Both the position numbers and the translations under genes were made by a program. A stretch of 20,931 bases of DNA from an uncultured Collinsella sp. (GTDB lineage: Bacteria > Actinomycetota > Coriobacteriia > Coriobacteriales > Coriobacteriaceae): NCBI GenBank assembly GCA_902495265.1, contig CABUWR010000002.1, positions 1 through 20,931 on the forward strand. Direction: 5' to 3'. The notes below the pieces were generated by a model, which was not told where the DNA came from, did no database searches, and saw only the letters and a program-made list of their open reading frames with translations. Below, piece by piece: positions 15,229 through 20,931 of the stretch. Positions within the stretch are counted from its first letter, which is position 1, and every line of letters begins with the position of its first letter.

Positions 15229-15603
15229 CTGCAAACTAAACTCAATTCGAGCCACGCTAACAGTTCGCTTGTTTGCTGCTGGGGTACCCCCCCATGCTCA
15301 AAGTAGGGCTATAGCCATAGGGCACCAATGACGGGAGCTAAATTACTGCGCGTTAGGGTTTTTTGGACGGGGGTGGTCTTCTTTTAGAAGAATAAGACCG
15401 ATATATTTAGAGTTTTTCGCTTTTGCGCCGAGTTGGGGGTATTTCGTCTGTCTTGTAGTTAAAAGCGCCAACTTGGGTAAAGACCAACGCTCATTATTGC
15501 TGTGCTGCGGCTCTGTGGTGGCATTACAAGCGGCTTTCTTGCCCCTGCCGCTTATCGGGTGCGTGCGAATTGGTCAAAGCGACAAATATCGCCATACAAC
15601 AAC

Positions 15604-15641
15604 GAAAAAGAGCGCCCGCCAACTGAATGGCAAGCGCTCTA
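15604..15641 (-). terminator. terminator after the resolvase gene
   Basis: On the minus strand GAGCGCTTGCC (15639-15629) pairs with GGCGGGCGCTC (15620-15610) through two G-T pairs, followed by TTTTT. It ends transcription of the minus-strand resolvase gene. Confidence 0.75.
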
Positions 15642-15675
15642 TTTCGTTAGCCTGTTCGGCTATGGGCGAATTGAT

Positions 15676-15695
15676 TGTAGCAGCGTTATAGCAGG
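15676..15695. repeat. arm-type repeat pair at the resolvase 3' end
   Basis: TGTAGCAGCGTTATAGCAGG, nearly identical to 20049-20068 and to 15193-15211. It lies 5 bases beyond the resolvase stop, so it could be an integrase arm site or part of a resolution site. Confidence 0.5.
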
Positions 15696-15700
15696 TGGTG

Positions 15701-16261
15701 CTATCGCTCGATGCCCTTTTTCTTGAGTTCCCTATAAAGCGGGGCGCGGCTTACGCCTGTGCGCTCGCATATCTCCTTAACGGAAATGCCGCCGTCTTTG
15801 TATAGCCTTACGGCGGTGTCCATCTTGTCTGGGTCTGTGGCGGGTCTGCCAAACTGCCGCCCGCGTGCTTTTGCCGCCGCGATGCCCTCTGCTTGTCTTT
15901 CCTTAATCAATTCGCGCTCAAACTGCGCCATAGCCGCGCACATTGCAAAGAAGAAACGTCCCTGTGGGGTGCTGGTATCGGTGCCCTCTTTGATGGATAC
16001 AAGCGAAACGCCGTTTTCCTCAAAGCGCTCGGCAAGACTGAATAGTTGCTTGCTGCTTCGCGCCAAGCGGTCATAACTGCAAACTACAACAGTATCGCCC
16101 TTCCTTAACTGTCCAAGCATTTTGTCGAGTTCGGGGCGGCTTTCTTTAACGCCGCTGATTTTATCGCTAAAAATCTTATCAACGCCACGTTTAGCCAACT
16201 GGTCTAGCTGCCGGTCTAGGTTCTGTTCTTTGGTGCTAACGCGTGCATATCCAAATATCAT
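15701..16261 (-). CDS. serine recombinase (resolvase/invertase family)
   Basis: A 186-residue small serine recombinase of the Pin/Tn3-resolvase type. The nucleophile is Ser9 in 'GYARVSTKEQNLDRQ'. The conserved 'SYDRLARSS' is at residues 62-70 and 'QGRFFFAMCAAMAQFEREL' lies before the long dimerisation helix. A C-terminal Hin-like helix-turn-helix ('ISVKEICERTGVSRAPLYREL') follows 'GRQFGRP'. All catalytic arginines expected near Ser9 and Arg68 are present. AAGGGGG lies about 7 nt before the ATG. It has its own upstream gap of about 280 bp and a downstream terminator, so it is probably a separate unit. In a small element it could resolve multimers or invert a segment; no inverted site pair was identified. 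Confidence 0.94.
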   Translation of the reverse strand: MIFGYARVSTKEQNLDRQLDQLAKRGVDKIFSDKISGVKESRPELDKMLGQLRKGDTVVVCSYDRLARSSKQLFSLAERFEENGVSLVSIKEGTDTSTPQGRFFFAMCAAMAQFERELIKERQAEGIAAAKARGRQFGRPATDPDKMDTAVRLYKDGGISVKEICERTGVSRAPLYRELKKKGIER

Positions 16262-16318
16262 TACTTGCCCCCTTTGTAGGTGTATCTAAAAGTCTAGGGC
16301 ATTTCGGGACAATAATAA

Positions 16319-16387
16319 AGAGACAGTTAAAGAGACGGTTAAAGCGCCTGTTTTTTGCTTTGTTCTCGGTTGCTTATCGCCGTCTCT
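16319..16387. repeat. tandem 12-mers and inverted partner upstream of the resolvase
   Basis: AGAGACAGTTAA (16319-16330) and AGAGACGGTTAA (16331-16342) are tandem. CCGTCTCT (16380-16387) is an inverted partner that could form a stem with the second copy. It lies 58-126 bases upstream of the resolvase start and is a candidate operator or recombination site. I see no gene in 16262-16544. Confidence 0.4.
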
Positions 16388-16544
16388 TAACGTGTGCTTT
16401 TGGGACACGCTCAAATGCCAACATCTTTGTTGCTATATTGCCAAACTGCCGCTGATACGCTGATAAACTCGAACGGTGCTTGCGGTCGCATAGGGCTATA
16501 ACGATTCGCACGCCGCCCGCCGCGCCCGTGTTTCCCGTCACGGT

Positions 16545-17297
16545 CTATTGCTTTCGCGCTTCAACTAAAACACTGAAAGAATCAAGCAGCTGTTCCTTGG
16601 TATGGTTGAGCGATGCAATACAAGCGTTAATCTGCTCTATAGCTGGTTCGCCTGTTGTCATGTCCTCAAGCGCTATCGCCGCAGCTTCTTTAATCGCCCG
16701 TTCGAGATTTGGCGCATATAGCAGACCAAATCGCTCGCGGTCGTTTAGCTTTCCGACAATTCCAATGAGATAACATTTCAATTCAAGCTCTTGTGCCTGT
16801 CTATAGAATTGATACGGTGTATTGAAGTTCTCACGCGTCCACCCTGCCAACGCTTCACCTACAGATTCGCCATGCCTGTATTCGATATCCCAAACGTCAA
16901 GAAAAGGCGAACTTGAATTATCAAGCTCTCGCAGTATAAGAGCGCGTTCCTTTCCATTGCATAGCAAGGGGTTGTTATAAACGCGTTTGCAAATCCCTAT
17001 GTCGATGCTTAAAGCGTCTGCAAGCTCTGTTGCGTCGCCTATGTCGAGCGCTTCAAGGATTTGACAAAACTGGGTATTTGCGTTCTGCACGTGTCTCTCG
17101 TCTTGGTGTAACGGTTCGCACAAATCTAAATCGCTTGGCAAGCGTGCCAAATCATTAAAGGCTTGATTTGCAAGGCTCATTTCCTCCCGAAAGCACGTCT
17201 CGCACGTGCTGAAAGCATCAAAGCATGATTCGCGCTCATCGTTTCGATTGTTGATTGAGCATTGCATGATTGAATCGTCAAGTAGGCTTCTATTCAT
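16545..17297 (-). CDS. unrecognised element protein, 250 residues
   Basis: I do not recognise this family. It is a soluble, acidic, mostly helical-looking protein with no signal peptide or membrane segment. The N-terminal 80 residues are cysteine-rich, including 'CFDAFSTCETCF' (a Cys-x6-Cys-x2-Cys cluster that might bind metal), with further cysteines in 'LCEPLHQ', 'FCQIL' and 'LLCNG'. The middle reads 'WDIEYRHGESVGEALAGW'. The C-terminus is helical. An ATG five codons upstream (17312) lacks a ribosome site, whereas GGAG sits 9 nt before ATG 17297, which is chosen here. It follows the replication-like gene within 25 bases, so it is co-transcribed. It is the only candidate for cargo in the element. 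Confidence 0.75.
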   Translation of the reverse strand: MNRSLLDDSIMQCSINNRNDERESCFDAFSTCETCFREEMSLANQAFNDLARLPSDLDLCEPLHQDERHVQNANTQFCQILEALDIGDATELADALSIDIGICKRVYNNPLLCNGKERALILRELDNSSSPFLDVWDIEYRHGESVGEALAGWTRENFNTPYQFYRQAQELELKCYLIGIVGKLNDRERFGLLYAPNLERAIKEAAAIALEDMTTGEPAIEQINACIASLNHTKEQLLDSFSVLVEARKQ

Positions 17298-17320
17298 TTC
17301 GAATCGCTCCATTTGTCTAT

Positions 17321-17752
17321 TTAACGTTGGCGGTTACGCGCTGCCGTTCTGCCGCCTTTGCTACCGTTTAATCGGGCTTTTCCTATCGCAAGCGCCGATT
17401 CATCAACAAGTGGCATACCCCGCCGCCCGCTGCTGCCGACAGTTACAAGTTCAAGGTCTATTAGCGTTGCTATAAAGGCTTCGTATTCCTCGGGGCAGTT
17501 GAAGTGCAAACCGAGCTGAAAGCCCCTGTAACCCTGTTCACCCTCGCGCGGTATGGCGTGTGTGGTCGTGTTCGAAAGCAGTTCAACAAGCCGCCAATAA
17601 CGCCCGTAGGACTCCATTCCACCGACTGAAATAAGCTGATTGAAATAGGGGTTCCCGGCGTTAGCGGCTTCGTGCTTAACCCATGATATGGGGCAGTTGG
17701 AAAGTGCCCGCGCCGCGCACGCTTCACCTGCTTTGTTTAGTTCATCGCCCAT
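17321..17752 (-). CDS. small replication-initiator-like protein (DnaD/DUF4373-type winged helix)
   Basis: A 143-residue protein. The central part 'MESYGRYWRLVELLSNT' (46-62), then 'GFQLGLHFNCPEEYEAFIATLIDLELV' in two helices (77-103), resembles the winged-helix N-terminus of phage and plasmid replisome organisers. In those a Tyr/Gly-x-Tyr-Trp helix precedes a 'leading to low residue' helix. The basic tail 'NGSKGGRTAARNRQR' is also typical. The link is by pattern only and is weak. The N-terminus has several cysteines and 'PISWVKHEAAN', consistent with such domains. The start has a GGGCGG upstream. It begins 12 bases after the HTH gene stop, forming one operon with it and the following unknown gene. 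Origin-like iterons at 18301-18333 lie upstream. Confidence 0.6.
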   Translation of the reverse strand: MGDELNKAGEACAARALSNCPISWVKHEAANAGNPYFNQLISVGGMESYGRYWRLVELLSNTTTHAIPREGEQGYRGFQLGLHFNCPEEYEAFIATLIDLELVTVGSSGRRGMPLVDESALAIGKARLNGSKGGRTAARNRQR

Positions 17753-17764
17753 AGCCGCCGCCCG

Positions 17765-17971
17765 TTATAAGCCGAAATATCGGCACACTTGGTCGCGGTT
17801 AAGACGAATCATATTTCCGCGAATCCTTACCACCGATAGCTGCCCGTCTTTAACAAGGTTGTAAACAGTGCCCTTTGAGATTTGCAAGCAGTTTGCAACC
17901 TGCTTAACGGTTACAAGCTCTTGAAGTTCTTTCAAGTTGCGCGGTGCTTCTTGCCGCTCAGTGCTTTTCAT
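17765..17971 (-). CDS. excisionase-like helix-turn-helix protein
   Basis: A 68-residue protein with a MerR-like / HTH_17 excisionase DNA-binding domain: 'LVTVKQVANCLQISKGTVYNLVKDGQLSVVRIRGNMIRLNRDQV'-type layout (helix-turn-helix, then wing with Arg and Asn). Such proteins act as directionality factors for tyrosine integrases or as repressors. The open frame reaches 18058, but ATG 17971 with GAAAGGGG 7 nt upstream is the natural start. It is first in a three-gene operon and preceded by a 14-bp perfect palindrome (18001-18014) that may be its operator. It is the only obvious regulator of the element. Confidence 0.85.
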   Translation of the reverse strand: MKSTERQEAPRNLKELQELVTVKQVANCLQISKGTVYNLVKDGQLSVVRIRGNMIRLNRDQVCRYFGL

Positions 17972-18000
17972 TAGTGCCCCTTTCAACGTGTCGGGTTGGA

Positions 18001-18014
18001 CGAATCGCGATTCG
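18001..18014. promoter_or_regulatory. palindromic operator candidate
   Basis: CGAATCGCGATTCG is a perfect 14-bp palindrome, 30 bases upstream of the HTH gene start. A TATATA-like -10 (near 18022-18028) lies just upstream of it on the minus strand. This arrangement is expected for a repressor site in the leader. The surrounding gap 17972-18546 holds no credible gene. Confidence 0.5.
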
Positions 18015-18300
18015 ATGGGGCTATATAAACATGAAAGCGTTCTATGGGCTTCTAGCAAACGAATACGCCAATAGGAAATTTAATAAGCTATATCATTCAG
18101 AAAAGATTGAATTAGTAGCGGGCGTGATTAAAAGAGACTCGCCAAAACGTAATACGTGATCTCGGGTAATTACTAAAGCGATGGTTTTAGGTTGGGTTAA
18201 CCCTTAAAGGTATGTTTACCAGCGCTTTTTTATTACGTTAAAGTGTGTAAATGAGTTTTTGATTAACATGCGAACTTCATAACTCAGCGCGTTAAAACAA

Positions 18301-18333
18301 GTTTTCAACAGGTTTTCAACCAGTTTTCAACAG
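18301..18333. repeat. three 11-bp iterons, origin candidate
   Basis: Three direct repeats of GTTTTCAACAG (the second ends CA) follow one another without gaps at an 11-bp period. They resemble iterons or DnaA-box-like TTTTCAACA sites and stand in the gap ahead of the replication-like gene. Nearby are an inverted pair AACGTAATA/TATTACGTT (18146-18154, 18231-18239), the palindrome GGGTTAACCC (18194-18203) and an AT-rich stretch. Confidence 0.5.
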
Positions 18334-18454
18334 CGCTTGCCGTCTTCTTTTCTTCTAATAAGGTTGCACGCCCGCCGCGCCCGCGCTTGCCCTTAAAGGC
18401 GCAAGCGTGGCGGGCTGCTGCTATCTAGTCTTATCTGTTCTTATCTGTATAGGC

Positions 18455-18525
18455 ACCCTATAGGGTCGCTATACAAAGAGTAAAGCCACCCTATAGGGTT
18501 GCCCTATCGGGCGTATAGGGTGGCT
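18455..18525. repeat. repeated ACCCTATAGGGT palindromes and hairpin
   Basis: The perfect 12-nt palindrome ACCCTATAGGGT occurs at 18455-18466 and 18488-18499. AGCCACCCTATA (18484-18495) also pairs exactly with TATAGGGTGGCT (18514-18525), enclosing a smaller GCCC/GGGC hairpin. It starts 22 bases beyond the stop of the small minus-strand gene and could terminate the integrase operon, though the T tract is poor. A GC-rich imperfect palindrome precedes it (about 18370-18416). Confidence 0.6.
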
Positions 18526-18546
18526 GGGTTTTAGCTGTATGGGCGT

Positions 18547-18768
18547 TTATTTATCGGTGTTGAAGATTGTATTTTCTAGCTTGTATGTTGCGGCTTCAAT
18601 AACAGCGCCCAACGTATAGTAAGCATCGCCAATATGCTTGTATGGGCTAACGCCCGTATCGGCTGAATCCGCAAGCATTTTAAGCAGACACGCCGCGCCG
18701 TTTAAGGCTGAAATAGCATCCTCTGGTTCATCGTTGAACGTTATTAGTGCGTTGCTCTGTTTATCCAT
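18547..18768 (-). CDS. small element protein, 73 residues
   Basis: Unrecognised. Two amphipathic helices ('DAISALNGAACLLKMLADSA' and 'YYTLGAVIEAATYKLENTI') joined by a short loop suggest a small helical-bundle protein, perhaps a partner or antitoxin-like factor; that is a guess. AAAGGA lies about 9 nt before the ATG. It begins 33 bases after the integrase stop on the same strand, so it is probably co-transcribed with the integrase. Confidence 0.7.
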   Translation of the reverse strand: MDKQSNALITFNDEPEDAISALNGAACLLKMLADSADTGVSPYKHIGDAYYTLGAVIEAATYKLENTIFNTDK

Positions 18769-18801
18769 GTTGCCATGTCCTTTCTGGGTGTAGAAATATA
18801 C

Positions 18802-20013
18802 TTACTTGCTCGGTGTCTGGTTGCATCTCATTAGGCACTCTACGATGCCCGCTGCCCGCCGCTTCGCGTCTGGGTCTGCACTTGCATACACGTTTAGCGT
18901 CATTGCTGCGTTGGCGTGTCCTAGGTTGCTTGAGACGGTCTTAACGTCCATGCCGTGGGCAAGCGCCAATGTTGCCCACGCGTGGCGTAAGTCGTGAAAA
19001 CACAATCGCCGCCCCTCGTTGCCACGTGTGCCGAGCATCTTTGCTAACGATGCCCAATCTTTAGACAGTCTGTCTGGGTGGTAGTATCCGAGTGCATCGC
19101 CAAGGATGAAAGAATTGGGGTTAAGCGATGCCATATTATCGGCGAATACCTGCCGTTGCTTTTCCTGCCATTGCTCAAGCACTTCTAGCAAAGCATCGGG
19201 CAGAACAACGTCCCTTGCTTTGTCGGTCTTTGGCTGCTTGATATATGCACCTCCTTTGCCGAGTCCAATTGAGCGCCTAATCCATATAACGCGATTGTCC
19301 GTGTCAATGTCTCGCCATTGCAGCGCGCATACCTCCCCGCGCCGTATTCCTGTGTTTAGTGCTATGTATGCCGCGACAGTGACGGGGGACAGCTCAAGCA
19401 GATTTAGCTTGTCGAGAAGTTCGGCAAGCGCCGTTTCATCTAGTGCGTTAATGCCCTGCTTTTTGTTGACACGCTTGGGCGGCTTAACAAGGGATAGCGG
19501 GTTCTTGTCAATAACGCCTGTAGCGATAGCGTTATTGAGAACCATCTTTAGCAGTCTGAAAGCCTTTCCTATTGTGGAAGATGAACGGTCTTCTTTAACA
19601 AGCTCTGCCACCCATCTTTCAGCATCGATAGGCTGTAAATCTTTTATTCGTGTTTCGCTAAAAGCAGCGGTTATATATCTCAACGAATCGCGATAGCCGC
19701 TTATGGTTGACGGCTCAATAGCTTTAGTTTGTTCTTTTGCGTCAATGTATTGAGACACATATTCTGGTATTGGCATATCTGCCATAGGTACCGATACGCC
19801 GCCGTTGCGGGCTAGGCTTTCGCTGTGTTCTTGTTCCTTTTCTTGCCGCCATGCTGCAAGCTCTGCGTTTGCCGCCCGCTTTCCCGTAGCTTTTAGCGTG
19901 CGCGTTATGTATCGGCGTTTATTGTTGGTGTCGCGGTATGACAGCCGCCCGCGAAACTTGCCGCGTTTTTTATCTTCTAGCAATTCCTGCCCTGTGTAGT
20001 AAAGCGTGCCCAT
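18802..20013 (-). CDS. int: tyrosine site-specific integrase
   Basis: Catalyses integration and excision of the element at tRNA-fMet. It has 403 residues with an N-terminal AP2-like arm-binding region ('KFRGRLSYRDTNNKRRYITR'), a SAM-like core-binding domain ('PEYVSQYIDAKEQTKAIEPS' to 'LKMVLNNAIATGVIDKNPLS') and a catalytic domain. Catalytic residues are Arg224 in 'TGIRRGE', a lysine in 'PKTDKARD', His340 and Arg343 in 'HDLRHAWATL', His366 in 'LGHANAAMTL' and the nucleophile Tyr376. The open frame reaches 20067, but ATG 20013 has GAAGGG about 7 nt upstream and leaves the arm-type repeats at 20049-20078 outside the gene. It sits beside attR and reads inward. Confidence 0.95.
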   Translation of the reverse strand: MGTLYYTGQELLEDKKRGKFRGRLSYRDTNNKRRYITRTLKATGKRAANAELAAWRQEKEQEHSESLARNGGVSVPMADMPIPEYVSQYIDAKEQTKAIEPSTISGYRDSLRYITAAFSETRIKDLQPIDAERWVAELVKEDRSSSTIGKAFRLLKMVLNNAIATGVIDKNPLSLVKPPKRVNKKQGINALDETALAELLDKLNLLELSPVTVAAYIALNTGIRRGEVCALQWRDIDTDNRVIWIRRSIGLGKGGAYIKQPKTDKARDVVLPDALLEVLEQWQEKQRQVFADNMASLNPNSFILGDALGYYHPDRLSKDWASLAKMLGTRGNEGRRLCFHDLRHAWATLALAHGMDVKTVSSNLGHANAAMTLNVYASADPDAKRRAAGIVECLMRCNQTPSK

Positions 20014-20048
20014 AGCCAAACCCTTCAAGAACATTTCATATTCGTGTT

Positions 20049-20078
20049 TGTAGCAGCGTTGTAGCAACGTTGTAGCAA
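20049..20078. repeat. right-end arm-type repeats
   Basis: Three tandem copies of TGTAGCA (TGTAGCAGCGT, TGTAGCAACGT, TGTAGCAAAC) at 11-bp spacing between the integrase start and attR. They match the left-end groups. ATAGCAGCTCA at 20146-20156 also echoes TTAGCAGCTCA beside attL (15138-15148). Confidence 0.6.
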
Positions 20079-20220
20079 ACAGCTGATTCTAAAGAACTAA
20101 CTGAATGATTAAACGCTACGCAACCGCATGAACTGTATGAACAAAATAGCAGCTCAGATACCATGTTATCACATGAGCGAAGAGCTATTAGATTTGCAGA
20201 ACGGAATAATATAAAGCACT

Positions 20221-20268
20221 CTCATAACCCGGAGGTCGTAGGTTCAAATCCTGCCCCCGCGACCAAGA
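20221..20268. other. attR with orphan 3' half of tRNA-fMet
   Basis: Exact 48-bp copy of 15086-15133. It carries the tRNA from the anticodon loop to the CCA end but has no 5' half or promoter in frame with it, so it is a remnant and not a tRNA gene. Confidence 0.93.
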
Positions 20269-20276
20269 ACTTGCAG

Positions 20277-20304
20277 CTCGTCGGCCTAGCCGGCGAGTTT
20301 TTTT
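20277..20304 (+). terminator. displaced native terminator of tRNA-fMet
   Basis: CTCGTCGGC (20277-20285) pairs with GCCGGCGAG (20289-20297), one G-T pair and a 3-nt loop, followed by seven T. It lies 11 bases beyond the CCA of the orphan half, where a tRNA terminator would be in the uninterrupted locus. Confidence 0.85.
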
Positions 20305-20353
20305 GTTATTTGGGGACCGTGTTTTCGGTCCAATTCTCGGCTTCTCAAACAAA

Positions 20354-20731
20354 ATCTCGATCTGTAACATCTAGACCCGATTTGGGCGGCTGGGTGTTAC
20401 AGATCGAGATATGCCGGTGGGTTGGGTCCCGTTTATCTAAATCTGTAACACGAGGGGCGGATTTTGCCGAGTTGTTGTTACAGATTGAGATTTTCTGGCA
20501 GACGGGTCCCGTTTATCTCGATCTGTAACATCTGGAGCCCATTTTGCCGAGTTACTGTTACAGATTTAGATTTTTCGGCAGGCTAGATTGGTTTGTCTTG
20601 ATCTGTAACATCTAGGGTCGTTTTTGGCCTGTAGGTGTTACAGATCGAGATTTTCCGACGGAACGCTCCCGTTTGTCTCGATCTGTAACAGTAAGACCCG
20701 GTTTTGCTGAGTAACTGTTACAGATTGAGAC
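20354..20731. repeat. array of five 57-nt palindromic units
   Basis: Units at 20354-20410, 20435-20491, 20515-20571, 20595-20651 and 20675-20731. Each has a 16-nt left arm (RTCTNRATCTGTAACA), a 25-nt centre and a 16-nt inverted right arm (TGTTACAGATYKAGAY). Intervals are 23-24 nt, giving a period of 80-81. The inner 10-11 bases of every arm (ATCTGTAACA) are invariant and changes cluster in the outer 6. Centres and intervals are related between units (TTTTGCCGAGT and TCCCGTTT recur), so this is not a CRISPR. No gene is visible in 20305-20872; the array is the main content. Confidence 0.9.
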
Positions 20732-20872
20732 AAACCGACGGGCCGCCTCGCCCCATCCACCTGCCGCCACCTGATATTCGCCGATTTTCGTTGTGCCGCC
20801 GTGCTCCCATGCCATATCCTCTAGACAACTACGCGGCATCATCGCCGCCGCGCCTACAAGAGAGGAATGTCC

Positions 20873-20931
20873 ATGACCGCACCTGCATCCAAGCTGCTCC
20901 AGCCCATTACGGTTGGCCCCCTTGAGCTCAA
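20873..20931 (+). CDS. start of an Old Yellow Enzyme-like flavin oxidoreductase (partial)
   Basis: Only the first 19 codons are in the window. The translation begins 'MTAPASKLLQPITVGPLEL', which matches the N-terminal pattern of NADH:flavin oxidoreductases / enoate reductases, where 'L-x-P-x-x-I-G-x-x-x-L-K-N-R' leads into the TIM barrel. AGAGAGGA lies about 8 nt upstream of the ATG. The product assignment is tentative because so little is visible. It is the first gene downstream of the palindromic array, whose last unit ends about 140 bases before this start. Confidence 0.55.
   Translation, partial: MTAPASKLLQPITVGPLEL

Larger units (their letters stand above)
15086..20268. mobile_element. 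integrated element in tRNA-fMet
   Basis: About 5.1 kb bounded by a 48-bp perfect direct repeat. The left copy completes the tRNA gene and the right copy is an orphan 3' half-tRNA. Base composition is visibly lower in GC than the flanks. Gene content is tyrosine integrase (next to attR, reading inward), small HTH protein, small replication-like protein, unknown protein, serine resolvase and a small protein, all on the minus strand. No relaxase, type IV secretion, capsid, terminase or lysis genes are seen. It is likely a small integrative or satellite-type element. Whether it still excises is unknown, but both att sites and the integrase appear intact. Confidence 0.9.

Noticed and set aside
15473..15726. 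Two overlapping plus-strand frames of about 73 codons at the element's left end
   Set aside because: They cross the resolvase terminator and run into its 3' end; no good ribosome site and no family resemblance.
17944..18159. 71-codon plus-strand frame upstream of the HTH gene
   Set aside because: It overlaps the leader and operator of the minus-strand operon and has no ribosome site or domain.
20221..20265. Second tRNA-fMet gene
   Set aside because: Only the 3' 45 nt are present, as expected of attR; there is no D-arm or 5' acceptor strand.
20354..20731. CRISPR array
   Set aside because: Units are palindromes of 57 nt and the 23-24 nt intervals are homologous to one another; no cas genes are visible.

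Overview
The window looks like a piece of chromosome from a GC-rich actinobacterium of the class Coriobacteriia, most probably a gut Collinsella. That placement is an inference from GC-rich coding style, gene content (DHPS-HPPK fusion, a T-A-A-S ECF transporter operon, a DUF4143 ATPase) and the many intergenic palindromes. It is not a database match.

Layout. Bases 1-1744: a PD-(D/E)XK-like protein of unknown role (minus strand) lying between copies of a 24-bp repeat, two of which bracket a short MITE-like segment. Bases 1745-4336: prs and glmU on the minus strand, each with its own terminator. Bases 4530-7784: a tightly coupled ECF vitamin-transporter operon (EcfT, a fused double ATPase, an S component). 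The ATPase linker appears to carry an in-frame repeat insertion. Bases 7785-8319: two long extragenic palindromes sharing a core but with unrelated arms. Bases 8320-12534: exonuclease III (minus), then a sirtuin, folP-folK and a degenerate biotin-ligase-like gene (plus). Bases 12632-14033: a DUF4143 ATPase gene flanked by three copies of one 43-nt palindrome. Then coaX (minus) and the initiator tRNA gene.

Bases 15086-20268 are an integrated element of about 5.1 kb inserted in the 3' half of the tRNA-fMet gene. It is bounded by a 48-bp exact direct repeat (attL/attR). It encodes a tyrosine integrase at the attR end, a small helix-turn-helix protein, a small replication-initiator-like protein, an unrecognised 250-residue protein, a serine resolvase and a 73-residue small protein. 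It also has origin-like 11-bp iterons and integrase-arm-like repeats near both ends. No conjugation, capsid or lysis genes are visible, so it may be a small integrative or satellite-like element that depends on a helper. It regenerates an intact tRNA-fMet gene and supplies a new terminator; the presumed native terminator now lies beyond attR.

Bases 20354-20731 hold the most striking uncatalogued structure: five palindromic units of exactly 57 nt (16-nt arms, 25-nt centre) repeated every 80-81 bp. The array sits between attR and the start of an Old Yellow Enzyme-like oxidoreductase gene that runs off the window.

Housekeeping functions represented are PRPP synthesis, UDP-GlcNAc synthesis, vitamin uptake, DNA repair, folate synthesis, CoA synthesis and translation initiation. 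The accessory material is the fMet element, the ATPase cassette, the nuclease-like gene and at least five different families of dispersed or palindromic repeats.
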